From the NCBI GenBank assembly GCA_023392115.1, contig JAEVZT010000285.1, positions 1 through 8,807 on the forward strand: a stretch of 8,807 bases of DNA, read 5' to 3'. Shown here in pieces: positions 1-6,206 of this stretch; the stretch's first letter is position 1, and the number at the start of each line of letters is the position of its first letter. This DNA comes from Chloroflexota bacterium. Lineage in GTDB: Bacteria; Chloroflexota; Anaerolineae; Aggregatilineales; Phototrophicaceae. The position numbers and the translations under genes were made by a program. The notes beneath the pieces are model-generated. The model was given only the letters and a program-made list of their open reading frames with translations, did not search any database and was not told the origin of the DNA.

Positions 1-530
1 CGCTCAATCAGGACTATACTGCCCAGAATAATCTGTACCTGTCGGACAGCATCGCTTTCATGCGTCAATGGCCCTTCTTCCAAGCGGTCGCCGAAGATAA
101 TGCCGATTGGTACGCGCCTGAAAAGGCGGTTATCGCCCTGCCGCCGGCGGGTCCCGCGGGCAGCAAGAGCTGGATCGGTGGCTGGGGTTACTCGATCCCG
201 ACCTACGCGCCAAATCCGGAAGGCGCGCAGGAACTGTTGCGCTACCTGACCTCGCCGGAAGTCGCGACGCAGCTCGCCCAGCAGCAGGGTTTCCTGCTCA
301 CCCCGCGCGCCTCGATTCTGGAAGCGATGGCGGATACAGACGACGAACTGATCGCCGCGATGGGTTTGTACGCCGAGAACGACGTGTTCGCGCCGCGCGC
401 CTTCCATCCTCGCGTTGCCGAAGCACAGACGGTTGTCGACGATATGGCGTCGCTGTTCCTAACCAATCAGGCGTCTCTGTCGGATGTGCTGCAGCAGGGC
501 AAAGACCTAATCGCCGCGCTCGACCAGTAA
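1..530 (+). CDS. Sugar ABC transporter substrate-binding protein, C-terminal part (5' end outside window)
   Basis: This is the C-terminal part of an extracytoplasmic solute-binding protein of the family-1 (CUT1 sugar) type, which captures a sugar outside the membrane and delivers it to the permeases. The reading frame is open from base 3, so the gene begins upstream of the window; about 175 residues are visible, and the ATG at 60 is an internal Met, not the start. Family signs are the segment AFMRQWPFF, then a Pro/Gly-rich stretch ending in GGWGYSIP, then the helix PEGAQELLRYLTSPEVATQLA, the usual end of the second lobe with its 'NPEAA..FL.fLtspE' pattern. The signal peptide or lipobox would lie in the missing part. 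Two permease genes follow on the same strand, which supports the call. The substrate cannot be read from the sequence. Confidence 0.9.
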   Translation, partial: LNQDYTAQNNLYLSDSIAFMRQWPFFQAVAEDNADWYAPEKAVIALPPAGPAGSKSWIGGWGYSIPTYAPNPEGAQELLRYLTSPEVATQLAQQQGFLLTPRASILEAMADTDDELIAAMGLYAENDVFAPRAFHPRVAEAQTVVDDMASLFLTNQASLSDVLQQGKDLIAALDQ

Positions 531-549
531 GAACGGAAATGAATGGATT

Positions 550-578
550 GTGGGGTATGTCGCCATGGCATGCCCCAC
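550..578 (+). promoter_or_regulatory. Strong intercistronic RNA hairpin between binding-protein and permease genes
   Basis: The arms GTGGGGTATGTC (550-561) and GGCATGCCCCAC (567-578) pair over 12 bp with a 5-base loop. Ten pairs are Watson-Crick and two are G-U, which pair only in the + strand transcript; on the - strand they would be A-C mismatches. No T-run follows, so it is not a standard intrinsic terminator. A hairpin after a binding-protein gene often protects the upstream mRNA and lowers permease expression, as known for malE-malF; that role here is inferred. Confidence 0.6.
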
Positions 579-614
579 GACCTGCCGCGCTCAAGAAAAC
601 CAGATGAGTTCCTT

Positions 615-1547
615 ATGACGACTAAACCAGCGTCGCTCGACGCACCCCGGCTTCCCTTCGCCCGCTTGTCGCTGCGGCGGCGCTTCTACATTGTCGCTGT
701 TATCCTGCTGCTGCCCGCTGTAGGCTTGCGCAGCTTTACTGCGTTCTACCCGTTTCTGCAAACGGCATATCTCAGTCTGCATCGCTATAACCCGGCGTTT
801 GATCACCAAGGTCCGGTCTTCGTCGGGTTGGGGAATTTCCAGCGCCTGAGCAGCGATCCGGTTGTGCAGGCGAGTATCGGTTTCACCATTCTTTTCGTTT
901 TCGGCGCGACACTATGCCAGATTGTCCTCGGGTTGGCGCTCGCCCACCTGCTTAATGCCCCTTTCCGCCTGCGTTTTCTGTCGCGGACGCTCGTCTTGAT
1001 CCCATGGGCGATCCCGATGGCTGTTGCCGCGCTTGGCTTCCGCTGGATGTTCGACGACCAGTTCGGCATGATCCCCGACCTGACACGCACTCTGTTCGGC
1101 GTCAACGTGCGTTGGTTGATCGACCCGAACAATTCAAAACTCGCGGTCATCTGGGTGGCAATCTGGAAAAGCACGCCGTTCGTTGCCCTCGTGCTGCTTG
1201 CCGGTCTACAGGGTATTCCACGCGAACTCTATGAAGCCGCGAAAGTCGACGGCGCGAACTGGCTGACGTCATTGCGCCATGTCACCATCCCCATGCTGCT
1301 GCCGATCATCGTCACGACTGGGATGTTTATGGTCATCTGGCAGATCGCCGTCTTCGACCTGCCCTTCCTGATGACCGGCGGCGGTCCCGGCTTTTCGACG
1401 ACCGTTGTCGCGCAGAAGATCTACCTTGAAAGCAACTCGCTCAACTATGGCTATGCCGCGTCGATCAGTATGGTGCTCGTCGGCATCGTCGCCGTCATTG
1501 GTACGGTTGGCTTGTACTTGTTCCGGCGCTTCGACGTTTCTGCCTGA
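615..1547 (+). CDS. Sugar ABC transporter permease, MalF/UgpA type
   Basis: First of two inner-membrane subunits that form the channel of a CUT1-type sugar importer. From the ATG at 615 the protein has 310 residues, normal for the family. Hydrophobic segments lie at about 24-46, 85-110, 124-146, 177-197, 228-250 and 283-303, fitting six membrane helices. The EAA loop that contacts the ATPase is clear at 207-226 (EAAKVDGANW, then LRHVTIP), and LPFLMTGGGP (249-258) is typical of MalF-like permeases. The frame stays open back to an ATG at 543, but that start would add an unusual Cys/His-rich leader encoded by the hairpin. The 615 start is preferred on family length, although it lacks a clear Shine-Dalgarno site. 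No ATPase gene is next to it; such importers often share one encoded elsewhere (MsiK/UgpC type). Confidence 0.93.
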   Translation: MTTKPASLDAPRLPFARLSLRRRFYIVAVILLLPAVGLRSFTAFYPFLQTAYLSLHRYNPAFDHQGPVFVGLGNFQRLSSDPVVQASIGFTILFVFGATLCQIVLGLALAHLLNAPFRLRFLSRTLVLIPWAIPMAVAALGFRWMFDDQFGMIPDLTRTLFGVNVRWLIDPNNSKLAVIWVAIWKSTPFVALVLLAGLQGIPRELYEAAKVDGANWLTSLRHVTIPMLLPIIVTTGMFMVIWQIAVFDLPFLMTGGGPGFSTTVVAQKIYLESNSLNYGYAASISMVLVGIVAVIGTVGLYLFRRFDVSA

Positions 1548-1560
1548 AAGGAAAGACCGC

Positions 1561-2463
1561 ATGTCAGCGCATGTCGCATCGCAATCCCAACAGGCACGCC
1601 GGAACCCGTCGCTGAGCGCTCGCGGGCTCGTCCGCAGCTATGGACAGAGCGTCCTGCTCTACGTTTGCTTCGCGATCTTTGTCGTCATCGTCGGTCTGCC
1701 GTTTTACTTCATCTTTGTCTCGTCAATCACGCCGGCGCAGGAGCTTTTCAGCATCCCGCCGACCTACTGGCCCAGCGCGCCGACCTTCGACAACTACACG
1801 CGCATGATGGAATCGCTCCCGTTCCTAACCTACTTCCGCAACTCGGTCATCTTCGCCCTTGGCTCATCCGCGGTCTCGGTGATTGCGGCAGGGATGGCAG
1901 CCTACGCTCTAGCGCGTATTCGCTTCCCCGGCAGCAGCGTTATCTATATCGGGCTTATCCTGTCAGTCGCGCTGCCGCAGATCGCCGTGCTTGTGCCGAT
2001 GTTTCAGACCTTCAACACATTTAGACTCGTCAACACGCATCACGGTTTGATCGTCATGATGAGCAGCCTGATGCTGCCGTTCACGATCATGACGCTGGTG
2101 TCGTTCATCAAGCAGGTTCCGGCGGAGATCGAGGAAGCAGCATACATTGACGGCGCGAGCACCACGCAGATCATTCTGCGCGTCGTCCTGCCGCTGATCC
2201 GCCCTGCCCTATTCACCATGTTCGTTATCAACTTCATCATTAGCTGGAATGAGTTGCTTTACCCGCTGGTCTTTGCCCATAATGTAACGACGAAGACGCT
2301 CAGCGTTGGCTTAACCGAATTGACAGATCCCGGTTCGACATATACGAAGCCGTGGGACATGATGAGCGCGTTGAGCGTGTTTATGATCGTGCCGGTGCTG
2401 CTGATCATCCTGTTCGGTCAGCGGATGATCATTTCCGGGCTGGCGCGCGGTGCGTTGAAGTAA
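1561..2463 (+). CDS. Sugar ABC transporter permease, MalG/UgpE type
   Basis: Second channel subunit of the CUT1 importer, 300 residues from the ATG at 1561. The start is supported by a purine-rich AAAGGAAAG site just upstream and by its position 13 bases after the stop of the first permease gene, so the two are very probably co-transcribed and translated together. Hydrophobic helices lie at about 31-54, 94-118, 127-149, 163-184, 214-236 and 268-287. The EAA motif is at 192-211 (EAAYIDGAST, then LRVVLPLIRP). The C-terminus FGQRMIISGLARGALK matches the conserved tail of MalG-type permeases. The longer open frame back to 1405 overlaps the first permease and encodes a basic, Ser-rich, non-family sequence, so it is rejected. 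Substrate unknown; the family covers oligosaccharides, glycerol phosphate and glycosides. Confidence 0.94.
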   Translation: MSAHVASQSQQARRNPSLSARGLVRSYGQSVLLYVCFAIFVVIVGLPFYFIFVSSITPAQELFSIPPTYWPSAPTFDNYTRMMESLPFLTYFRNSVIFALGSSAVSVIAAGMAAYALARIRFPGSSVIYIGLILSVALPQIAVLVPMFQTFNTFRLVNTHHGLIVMMSSLMLPFTIMTLVSFIKQVPAEIEEAAYIDGASTTQIILRVVLPLIRPALFTMFVINFIISWNELLYPLVFAHNVTTKTLSVGLTELTDPGSTYTKPWDMMSALSVFMIVPVLLIILFGQRMIISGLARGALK

Positions 2464-2470
2464 TGGAAGC

Positions 2471-2477
2471 GGGAGGA
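2471..2477 (+). promoter_or_regulatory. Strong Shine-Dalgarno site that sets a GTG start
   Basis: GGGAGGA lies 8-9 bases before the GTG at 2486, in the 22-base gap after the permease stop. It is among the best ribosome-binding sites in the window and supports translation from GTG of the ferritin-like gene. Confidence 0.75.
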
Positions 2478-2485
2478 TATTAAAC

Positions 2486-3727
2486 GTGGATCAGCCAAGT
2501 CACATCACGATTGAGCAGAATACCGAAATCCTGAAACGCTACGCGTTTCTCGAACGAGCTTGCATGCGAACCCTTGCGGGTTGGCTGCCCGGCGTGCCCG
2601 AGTGGGAAGCGAAGAACGAGTTTGGGCTGCATATCTGGGAAAGCAGCGAATCAGCGGACATGCTATATCAGCGTCTGCGCGAACTGCGTGCTTATCAGCC
2701 GGAACGCAGTTTGAGTCCGCGCCTCAAACTGATTGCACAGGAACTTGACAACGCGCAGAACACCGCCGAAGTCATTGCAACCGTCTACCTTGTAATCAAG
2801 AAGGGGCTGTTGGAAGCGTACCGCAGTCACCCCGACGTGACTTGGAGCGCCTTTGACAATCCGACTGTGCAGGTTGCCGAGAAGGTGATTCCGGTAGCGG
2901 AACGACAGGTCGCATGGGCGGAACGGTTCCTTGGGCAGATTGAAGCCAACTATCCCGGCTGCCAGACGTGGCGCGACTATGTCGCCGGGCTGCTGGCGGC
3001 GGACGGTGGCATCACTGGGATGGAAGCGCCAGCGGAAGAACCGGAGCGTCCTGCCGATCACGCGCTGCTGCTGCCGTGGAAGGAATGTCAGCGCATGCCA
3101 GACTGGCAGATTTTCGACCCGGAAGCTGATTTTGAACCTGATCGTAAGTCCGACCCGGAAGCGCACCGGCTGTGGCGCTTCAAGCATTATCTGAACGAGA
3201 TGACTGCTGCCGAAACGCTTGGCTCGATCCTGTGGATGACCCCCGAAATGCCGTGGGAATATCAGCACAACGTTGCTCGTCACCTGTGGGATGAGATGCG
3301 TCACAGCCAGCTTGGACAGGTGCGCGTGCAGCAGCTTGGCTTGCGGATCGAAGATGTGCCGCAGGTTGTCCAGATTTACAACGTCATGATGCAGCTTCCC
3401 GCTGTCGAGCAGTACGCGCTGCTGACAACCGTCATCGAGCCGAACGGGATGTCGGAAAAGAGTGCCAACCGCGAGCACTGGGAAGAAATCGAAGACGATA
3501 TTTCGGCTGCGGCGGTGAGCTACGACTGGAGCGATGAGAACTTCCATATCCGCTGGGGCAAGAAATGGACTCCGGTGCTGCTGCAAACGTACGGCTATCA
3601 GGAGACGCCACAGCAGATTGCGGATCGTATGGAAGCGTGGCTCTTGGAGAACACGCCGGTTAAGATGCAGGCGAAGATGGCGCAGGATGCGCATGTCACT
3701 CAGCAGGGGCACTCTACTGGCGAGTAG
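2486..3727 (+). CDS. Ferritin-like di-iron-type protein of unknown function
   Basis: A soluble protein of 413 residues with no signal peptide or membrane segment, starting at GTG 2486. Its C-terminal half carries the ligand set of a ferritin-like four-helix di-iron site: E238 or E243, then E270-M-R-H273, then E308, then E351-N-F-H354. Spacings of about 32, 38 and 43 residues resemble those in ferritin-like proteins. The end motif DENFHIRWGKKW resembles the 'DE..H...G' helix of DUF455-type ferritin-like proteins. The N-terminal half has a similar segment (HIWESSESADMLYQRLREL, 49-67) aligning with HLWDEMRHSQLGQVRVQQL (266-284), but without the ExxH; this suggests an old duplication with one degenerate copy. 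It is the last gene before the operon terminator, 22 bases after the permease gene, so it should be co-expressed with sugar uptake. The fold call is moderately confident; metal binding and reaction are inferred and unknown respectively. Confidence 0.85.
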   Translation: MDQPSHITIEQNTEILKRYAFLERACMRTLAGWLPGVPEWEAKNEFGLHIWESSESADMLYQRLRELRAYQPERSLSPRLKLIAQELDNAQNTAEVIATVYLVIKKGLLEAYRSHPDVTWSAFDNPTVQVAEKVIPVAERQVAWAERFLGQIEANYPGCQTWRDYVAGLLAADGGITGMEAPAEEPERPADHALLLPWKECQRMPDWQIFDPEADFEPDRKSDPEAHRLWRFKHYLNEMTAAETLGSILWMTPEMPWEYQHNVARHLWDEMRHSQLGQVRVQQLGLRIEDVPQVVQIYNVMMQLPAVEQYALLTTVIEPNGMSEKSANREHWEEIEDDISAAAVSYDWSDENFHIRWGKKWTPVLLQTYGYQETPQQIADRMEAWLLENTPVKMQAKMAQDAHVTQQGHSTGE

Positions 3728-3757
3728 CACACAGCCGACAATCGATCAGGTTGACGT

Positions 3758-3789
3758 GGGGGCGATCTTTGGGTCGCCCTCTCCTTTTT
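3758..3789 (+). terminator. Intrinsic terminator of the sugar-uptake operon
   Basis: The arms GGGGGCGA (3758-3765) and TCGCCCTC (3774-3781) form an 8-bp stem, one pair being G-U, with the loop TCTTTGGG. TCC and five T's (3785-3789) follow. It lies about 30 bases after the stop of the ferritin-like gene. No T-run is present for the opposite strand, so it works in the + direction only. Its T-tract overlaps the stop codon of the convergent URO-D-like gene. Confidence 0.75.
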
Positions 3790-4960
3790 ATGCCCTGTAT
3801 CGTCCGTATATCTCTGCTGCTTCCATCATCGCGTTGATGTTTGCAAGTGGCGATCCGGGCGGAATATTGTTGCCATCCTGAATGATCAGCCCGCGAAGTG
3901 GCGCAAGCTTTTCAATCACCCGGCGCGTCGCCTCGCGGACTTCGTCCGGCGTACCTTTGTGAATCAACATTGGGCTGATGTTGCCGAGTAGGACGACTCG
4001 CCCGCCTAGTTCGTCTGCAATCCTGTCAAGATCGACTTGCCAGCCGAAGCCTTGAAGCTCGTTGATCTTTAGGTCGTCGCGGAAGATGCTTAACAGGTGA
4101 TCTGTCTTGCCGCACATGTGCAGACTGGCATAGCCATCGAAATGGAAGCGGAGTCGCTGTTCTTCGGGTAGTACGAGATCGCGATAAGTTTGTGCCGACA
4201 GTGACACTGCTAGATCATCTGTCCACGATAGGTCGCGTGGTTGTCCTAGCGCCTCTTCTTGGTTGCAGAAGTCGAGCCACTCGATCAGCTTGTTATTCAC
4301 TATGCGAAGTAATTCGCGCACGAACTCAGGGCATTCGTAAACGCCGGTGAACAGCTCGATTTGCCCCATTACGTCGCCCGCAACCCCGAACGGGCCGTCT
4401 GACGTGTGCGTGAGCGCCGGGTTCTCGCCGGGGTAAAAGACCGAACCGCCCTGAAATCGCACCGGATACTTGTCGGCAACATCAATCATCGCCTTTCGGT
4501 ACGCGAGCTGGCGCGCGTTGATTCCTGTATGAACGAAGTCGATCGCCTCGAGCTTGCGCAGATCGGCGTCGGTCTTGACCCACCCTGCCCCAACCCACGG
4601 GATGTCGTCTTGTGGGAAGTGAACCTCGCAGCCGAGGCTGCCCGCTTCGAACGTGTTCTGGAAATCCGTCCAAGCGCCTACCCACGCTCCGGTGATGCTG
4701 TGGGCGTCGGTGCGGATGTTCTCCATCAGCCACTTCTGACCGAGAATCTGCGTCCGCAACATCGTTTCTGGATCGCCGTAGTAATCGGCAAAGCGCACGC
4801 CGACCTGCGGCACAAGCAAGCGGTGCGCGATCGCCGGAATGACCGGCACGCGATCGGGCATTTCGAACCGTTTCGCCTTCGCCACGCGCTCGCGCCGCGC
4901 TTCTATCTCCTCGATCGGCACGCCGATTTCGATGATCTCGGGCTTATGAACCGTATACAC
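3788..4960 (-). CDS. Uroporphyrinogen decarboxylase (URO-D) superfamily protein, divergent, gene B
   Basis: A TIM-barrel protein of the URO-D/corrinoid methyltransferase superfamily, 390 residues from a GTG at 4960. The family's N-terminal element appears as KRFEMPDRVPVIP (about 31-43). The barrel core includes LHMCGKTDHLL, whose His281-x-Cys283 matches the HxC zinc motif of MtaA/MtbA-type methyltransferases, and VVLLGNISPMLI. Where MtaA has a third ligand Cys (PGCGI), this protein has DGNNIPP (362-368). The sequence is far from HemE, so heme synthesis is unlikely. GTG 4960 was chosen because GAGG lies 9 bases upstream and the overlap with the previous gene is then 17 bases. A TTG at 4990 would add ten residues and is the main alternative. 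The short overlap suggests translational coupling with the related upstream gene. The substrate is unknown; methyl transfer or a decarboxylation are family-based possibilities only. Confidence 0.85.
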   Translation of the reverse strand: MYTVHKPEIIEIGVPIEEIEARRERVAKAKRFEMPDRVPVIPAIAHRLLVPQVGVRFADYYGDPETMLRTQILGQKWLMENIRTDAHSITGAWVGAWTDFQNTFEAGSLGCEVHFPQDDIPWVGAGWVKTDADLRKLEAIDFVHTGINARQLAYRKAMIDVADKYPVRFQGGSVFYPGENPALTHTSDGPFGVAGDVMGQIELFTGVYECPEFVRELLRIVNNKLIEWLDFCNQEEALGQPRDLSWTDDLAVSLSAQTYRDLVLPEEQRLRFHFDGYASLHMCGKTDHLLSIFRDDLKINELQGFGWQVDLDRIADELGGRVVLLGNISPMLIHKGTPDEVREATRRVIEKLAPLRGLIIQDGNNIPPGSPLANINAMMEAAEIYGRYRA

Positions 4961-6119
4961 AGCGCGCCGCCTCGTCTGCGAATGCCTCAAGCAGGTTCAA
5001 GTCCGCCTCGAAGAAGTGATCCGACGGACTGAGGATGTAGCCGCCGCCTGCACCCGCTTCCTCAAAACAGCGCCGGACTTCAGCCCGTGTTTCTTCGGGC
5101 GTCGAGCGGACAAAATAATGAAACTGGTCAAAACCGCCGATCATGCACACGCGGTCGCCGATGCGCTGCTTCGCTTCTGCGAGCCGCATATCGCCGCCCA
5201 TTTCGACCGGCGTAAATGTCTCCATTGCATCGGGCTGCATGTCTGCGATCCGCTCAAGCAGCGGCATCATGCCGCCGCAGGTGTGATAGACGATGCGCTG
5301 CCCGACTTCGTGCGCCAGCGCGATCAGCTCCGCGTCGTAGGGAGCGACGAACTTGTCGAACAGGCGCGGCGAAATGACGGTTGAGGACGCCGCGCCGCCG
5401 CCCAGTTCAAGGACATCGTAGCGCGCGCCCTCAAGTGAGCGGATGAACGTCTTCTTGCGCTCCTGCAAAATCGTAATCAGTTCGTGTACCCACTGTGGAT
5501 CGTCGTAGGTTTCGAGGATCAGGCGCTCCGTGCCGACCAGCTCGACCGCGTCCTGCCAGCATCCCGCCTGACCGTAAATGTCGAAATAACAGATGTGACC
5601 GCGGATCAAACCGCGCTCGCCCAAGGCATCCGCCGCCCGGTTGACAGCTTCCACATCAACCTTTGGATGTGTCACGTAATCGGCGATCAGCTCGATGTCT
5701 CGTTTTTCCTTGATCAGCGGCTCGACCACCCAATCCGTATGCTGGTTGCCCTGCAAGACCATCGACAGAGTTCCGCGCGGCGTAACAAAGTGGTAGCGCG
5801 TCGTCTTGTAGTCTGGATCGGCGATCGGTTCGTATTCGATACGCCACTGGTCGGACACTACGCGACGCGTGTGATCGAGTGGATGGACGAAAGTCTGTTC
5901 CGGATCGAAGTATTCGCCGTTGGCAATGTCGGGCTTGTAGGGCACAGTCCAGTGCCATGCATCCATCCCGAAGCGGTCGAAGAACTCGGGATAGCTGATG
6001 CCGTTTAGGTGCGTTTCCAAGAATGACAGCATGACGTGATGCGTCGTCACCGGCAGGCGATCTGGAACGCCACCCTCAAGCGCTGTCAACATCCGTTGGC
6101 GGGAAGTCATTGTGGTCAT
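4944..6119 (-). CDS. Uroporphyrinogen decarboxylase (URO-D) superfamily protein, gene A
   Basis: First gene of the minus-strand pair, 391 residues from ATG 6119. The N-terminus MTTMTSRQRMLTALEGGVPD, followed by RLPV, is the classic URO-D superfamily opening ('R.R...al.g..pDR.Pv'). The barrel includes ELGGGAASSTVISP (from 238) and YHTCGGMMPLL, with His279-x-Cys281 equal to the HxC zinc motif of MtaA-type methyltransferases, then VCMIGGFD and GGGYILSPSDHF near the end. At the place of the third Cys ligand it has Asp367-His368, which could still bind a metal. AAAGG sits 10 bases before ATG 6119. The longer frame to 6248 runs into the divergent gene and lacks family similarity, so it is rejected; ATG 6110 is another possible start. 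It is a distant relative of gene B, most likely an old duplication. Its function is unknown, but the sugar-gene context argues against heme synthesis. Confidence 0.9.
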   Translation of the reverse strand: MTTMTSRQRMLTALEGGVPDRLPVTTHHVMLSFLETHLNGISYPEFFDRFGMDAWHWTVPYKPDIANGEYFDPEQTFVHPLDHTRRVVSDQWRIEYEPIADPDYKTTRYHFVTPRGTLSMVLQGNQHTDWVVEPLIKEKRDIELIADYVTHPKVDVEAVNRAADALGERGLIRGHICYFDIYGQAGCWQDAVELVGTERLILETYDDPQWVHELITILQERKKTFIRSLEGARYDVLELGGGAASSTVISPRLFDKFVAPYDAELIALAHEVGQRIVYHTCGGMMPLLERIADMQPDAMETFTPVEMGGDMRLAEAKQRIGDRVCMIGGFDQFHYFVRSTPEETRAEVRRCFEEAGAGGGYILSPSDHFFEADLNLLEAFADEAARCVYGS

Positions 6120-6132
6120 AATGTCTATACCT

Positions 6133-6160
6133 TTGCTTGTTTCCCTAGCCTGATTATAAT
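6133..6160 (+). promoter_or_regulatory. Sigma-70-type promoter for the Gfo/Idh/MocA gene
   Basis: TTGCTT (6133-6138), a 16-base spacer and a perfect TATAAT (6155-6160) form a housekeeping-type promoter. Transcription would start near 6167, leaving a leader of about 40 bases before ATG 6207. This also argues against the in-frame ATG at 6165, which would lie at the transcript's very 5' end. Confidence 0.6.
6153..6158 (-). promoter_or_regulatory. -10 element of the divergent promoter for the URO-D pair
   Basis: Read on the - strand these bases are a perfect TATAAT, because 6152-6161 is the palindrome GATTATAATC. The -35 region, about TTTCGC at 6180-6175, is weak, so this direction may need an activator. 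The expected transcript start near 6146 leaves a leader of about 27 bases before ATG 6119. Confidence 0.45.
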
Positions 6161-6206
6161 CCGGATGTCTCATTGCGAAATCATCCGTTCGGGGGATTCT
6201 GACGTC

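Noticed and set aside
562..569. GCCATGGC palindrome as a regulator-binding site
   Set aside because: It is explained as the centre of the larger 12-pair hairpin and is too short alone to support an operator.
543..614. N-terminal extension of the first permease from the ATG at 543
   Set aside because: It would add 24 Cys/His/Pro-rich residues encoded by the hairpin, unlike any MalF-type N-terminus; the protein from 615 has normal family length.
1405..1560. Longer open frame upstream of the second permease
   Set aside because: It overlaps the first permease out of frame, is basic and Ser-rich, and a good ribosome site lies just before ATG 1561.
2663..3730. Long open frame (355 codons) on the - strand opposite the ferritin-like gene
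   Set aside because: It is the antisense shadow of a gene with a strong ribosome site, operon position and recognisable motifs; the antisense product shows no family features.
4406..5032. Open frame of 208 codons on the + strand inside the URO-D pair
   Set aside because: Antisense shadow of two clear family members; no ribosome site or domain is visible.
3788..6119. Heme-synthesis uroporphyrinogen decarboxylase (hemE) for the URO-D pair
   Set aside because: Both proteins carry HxC motifs and diverge from HemE, and the neighbours are sugar genes, not heme genes.
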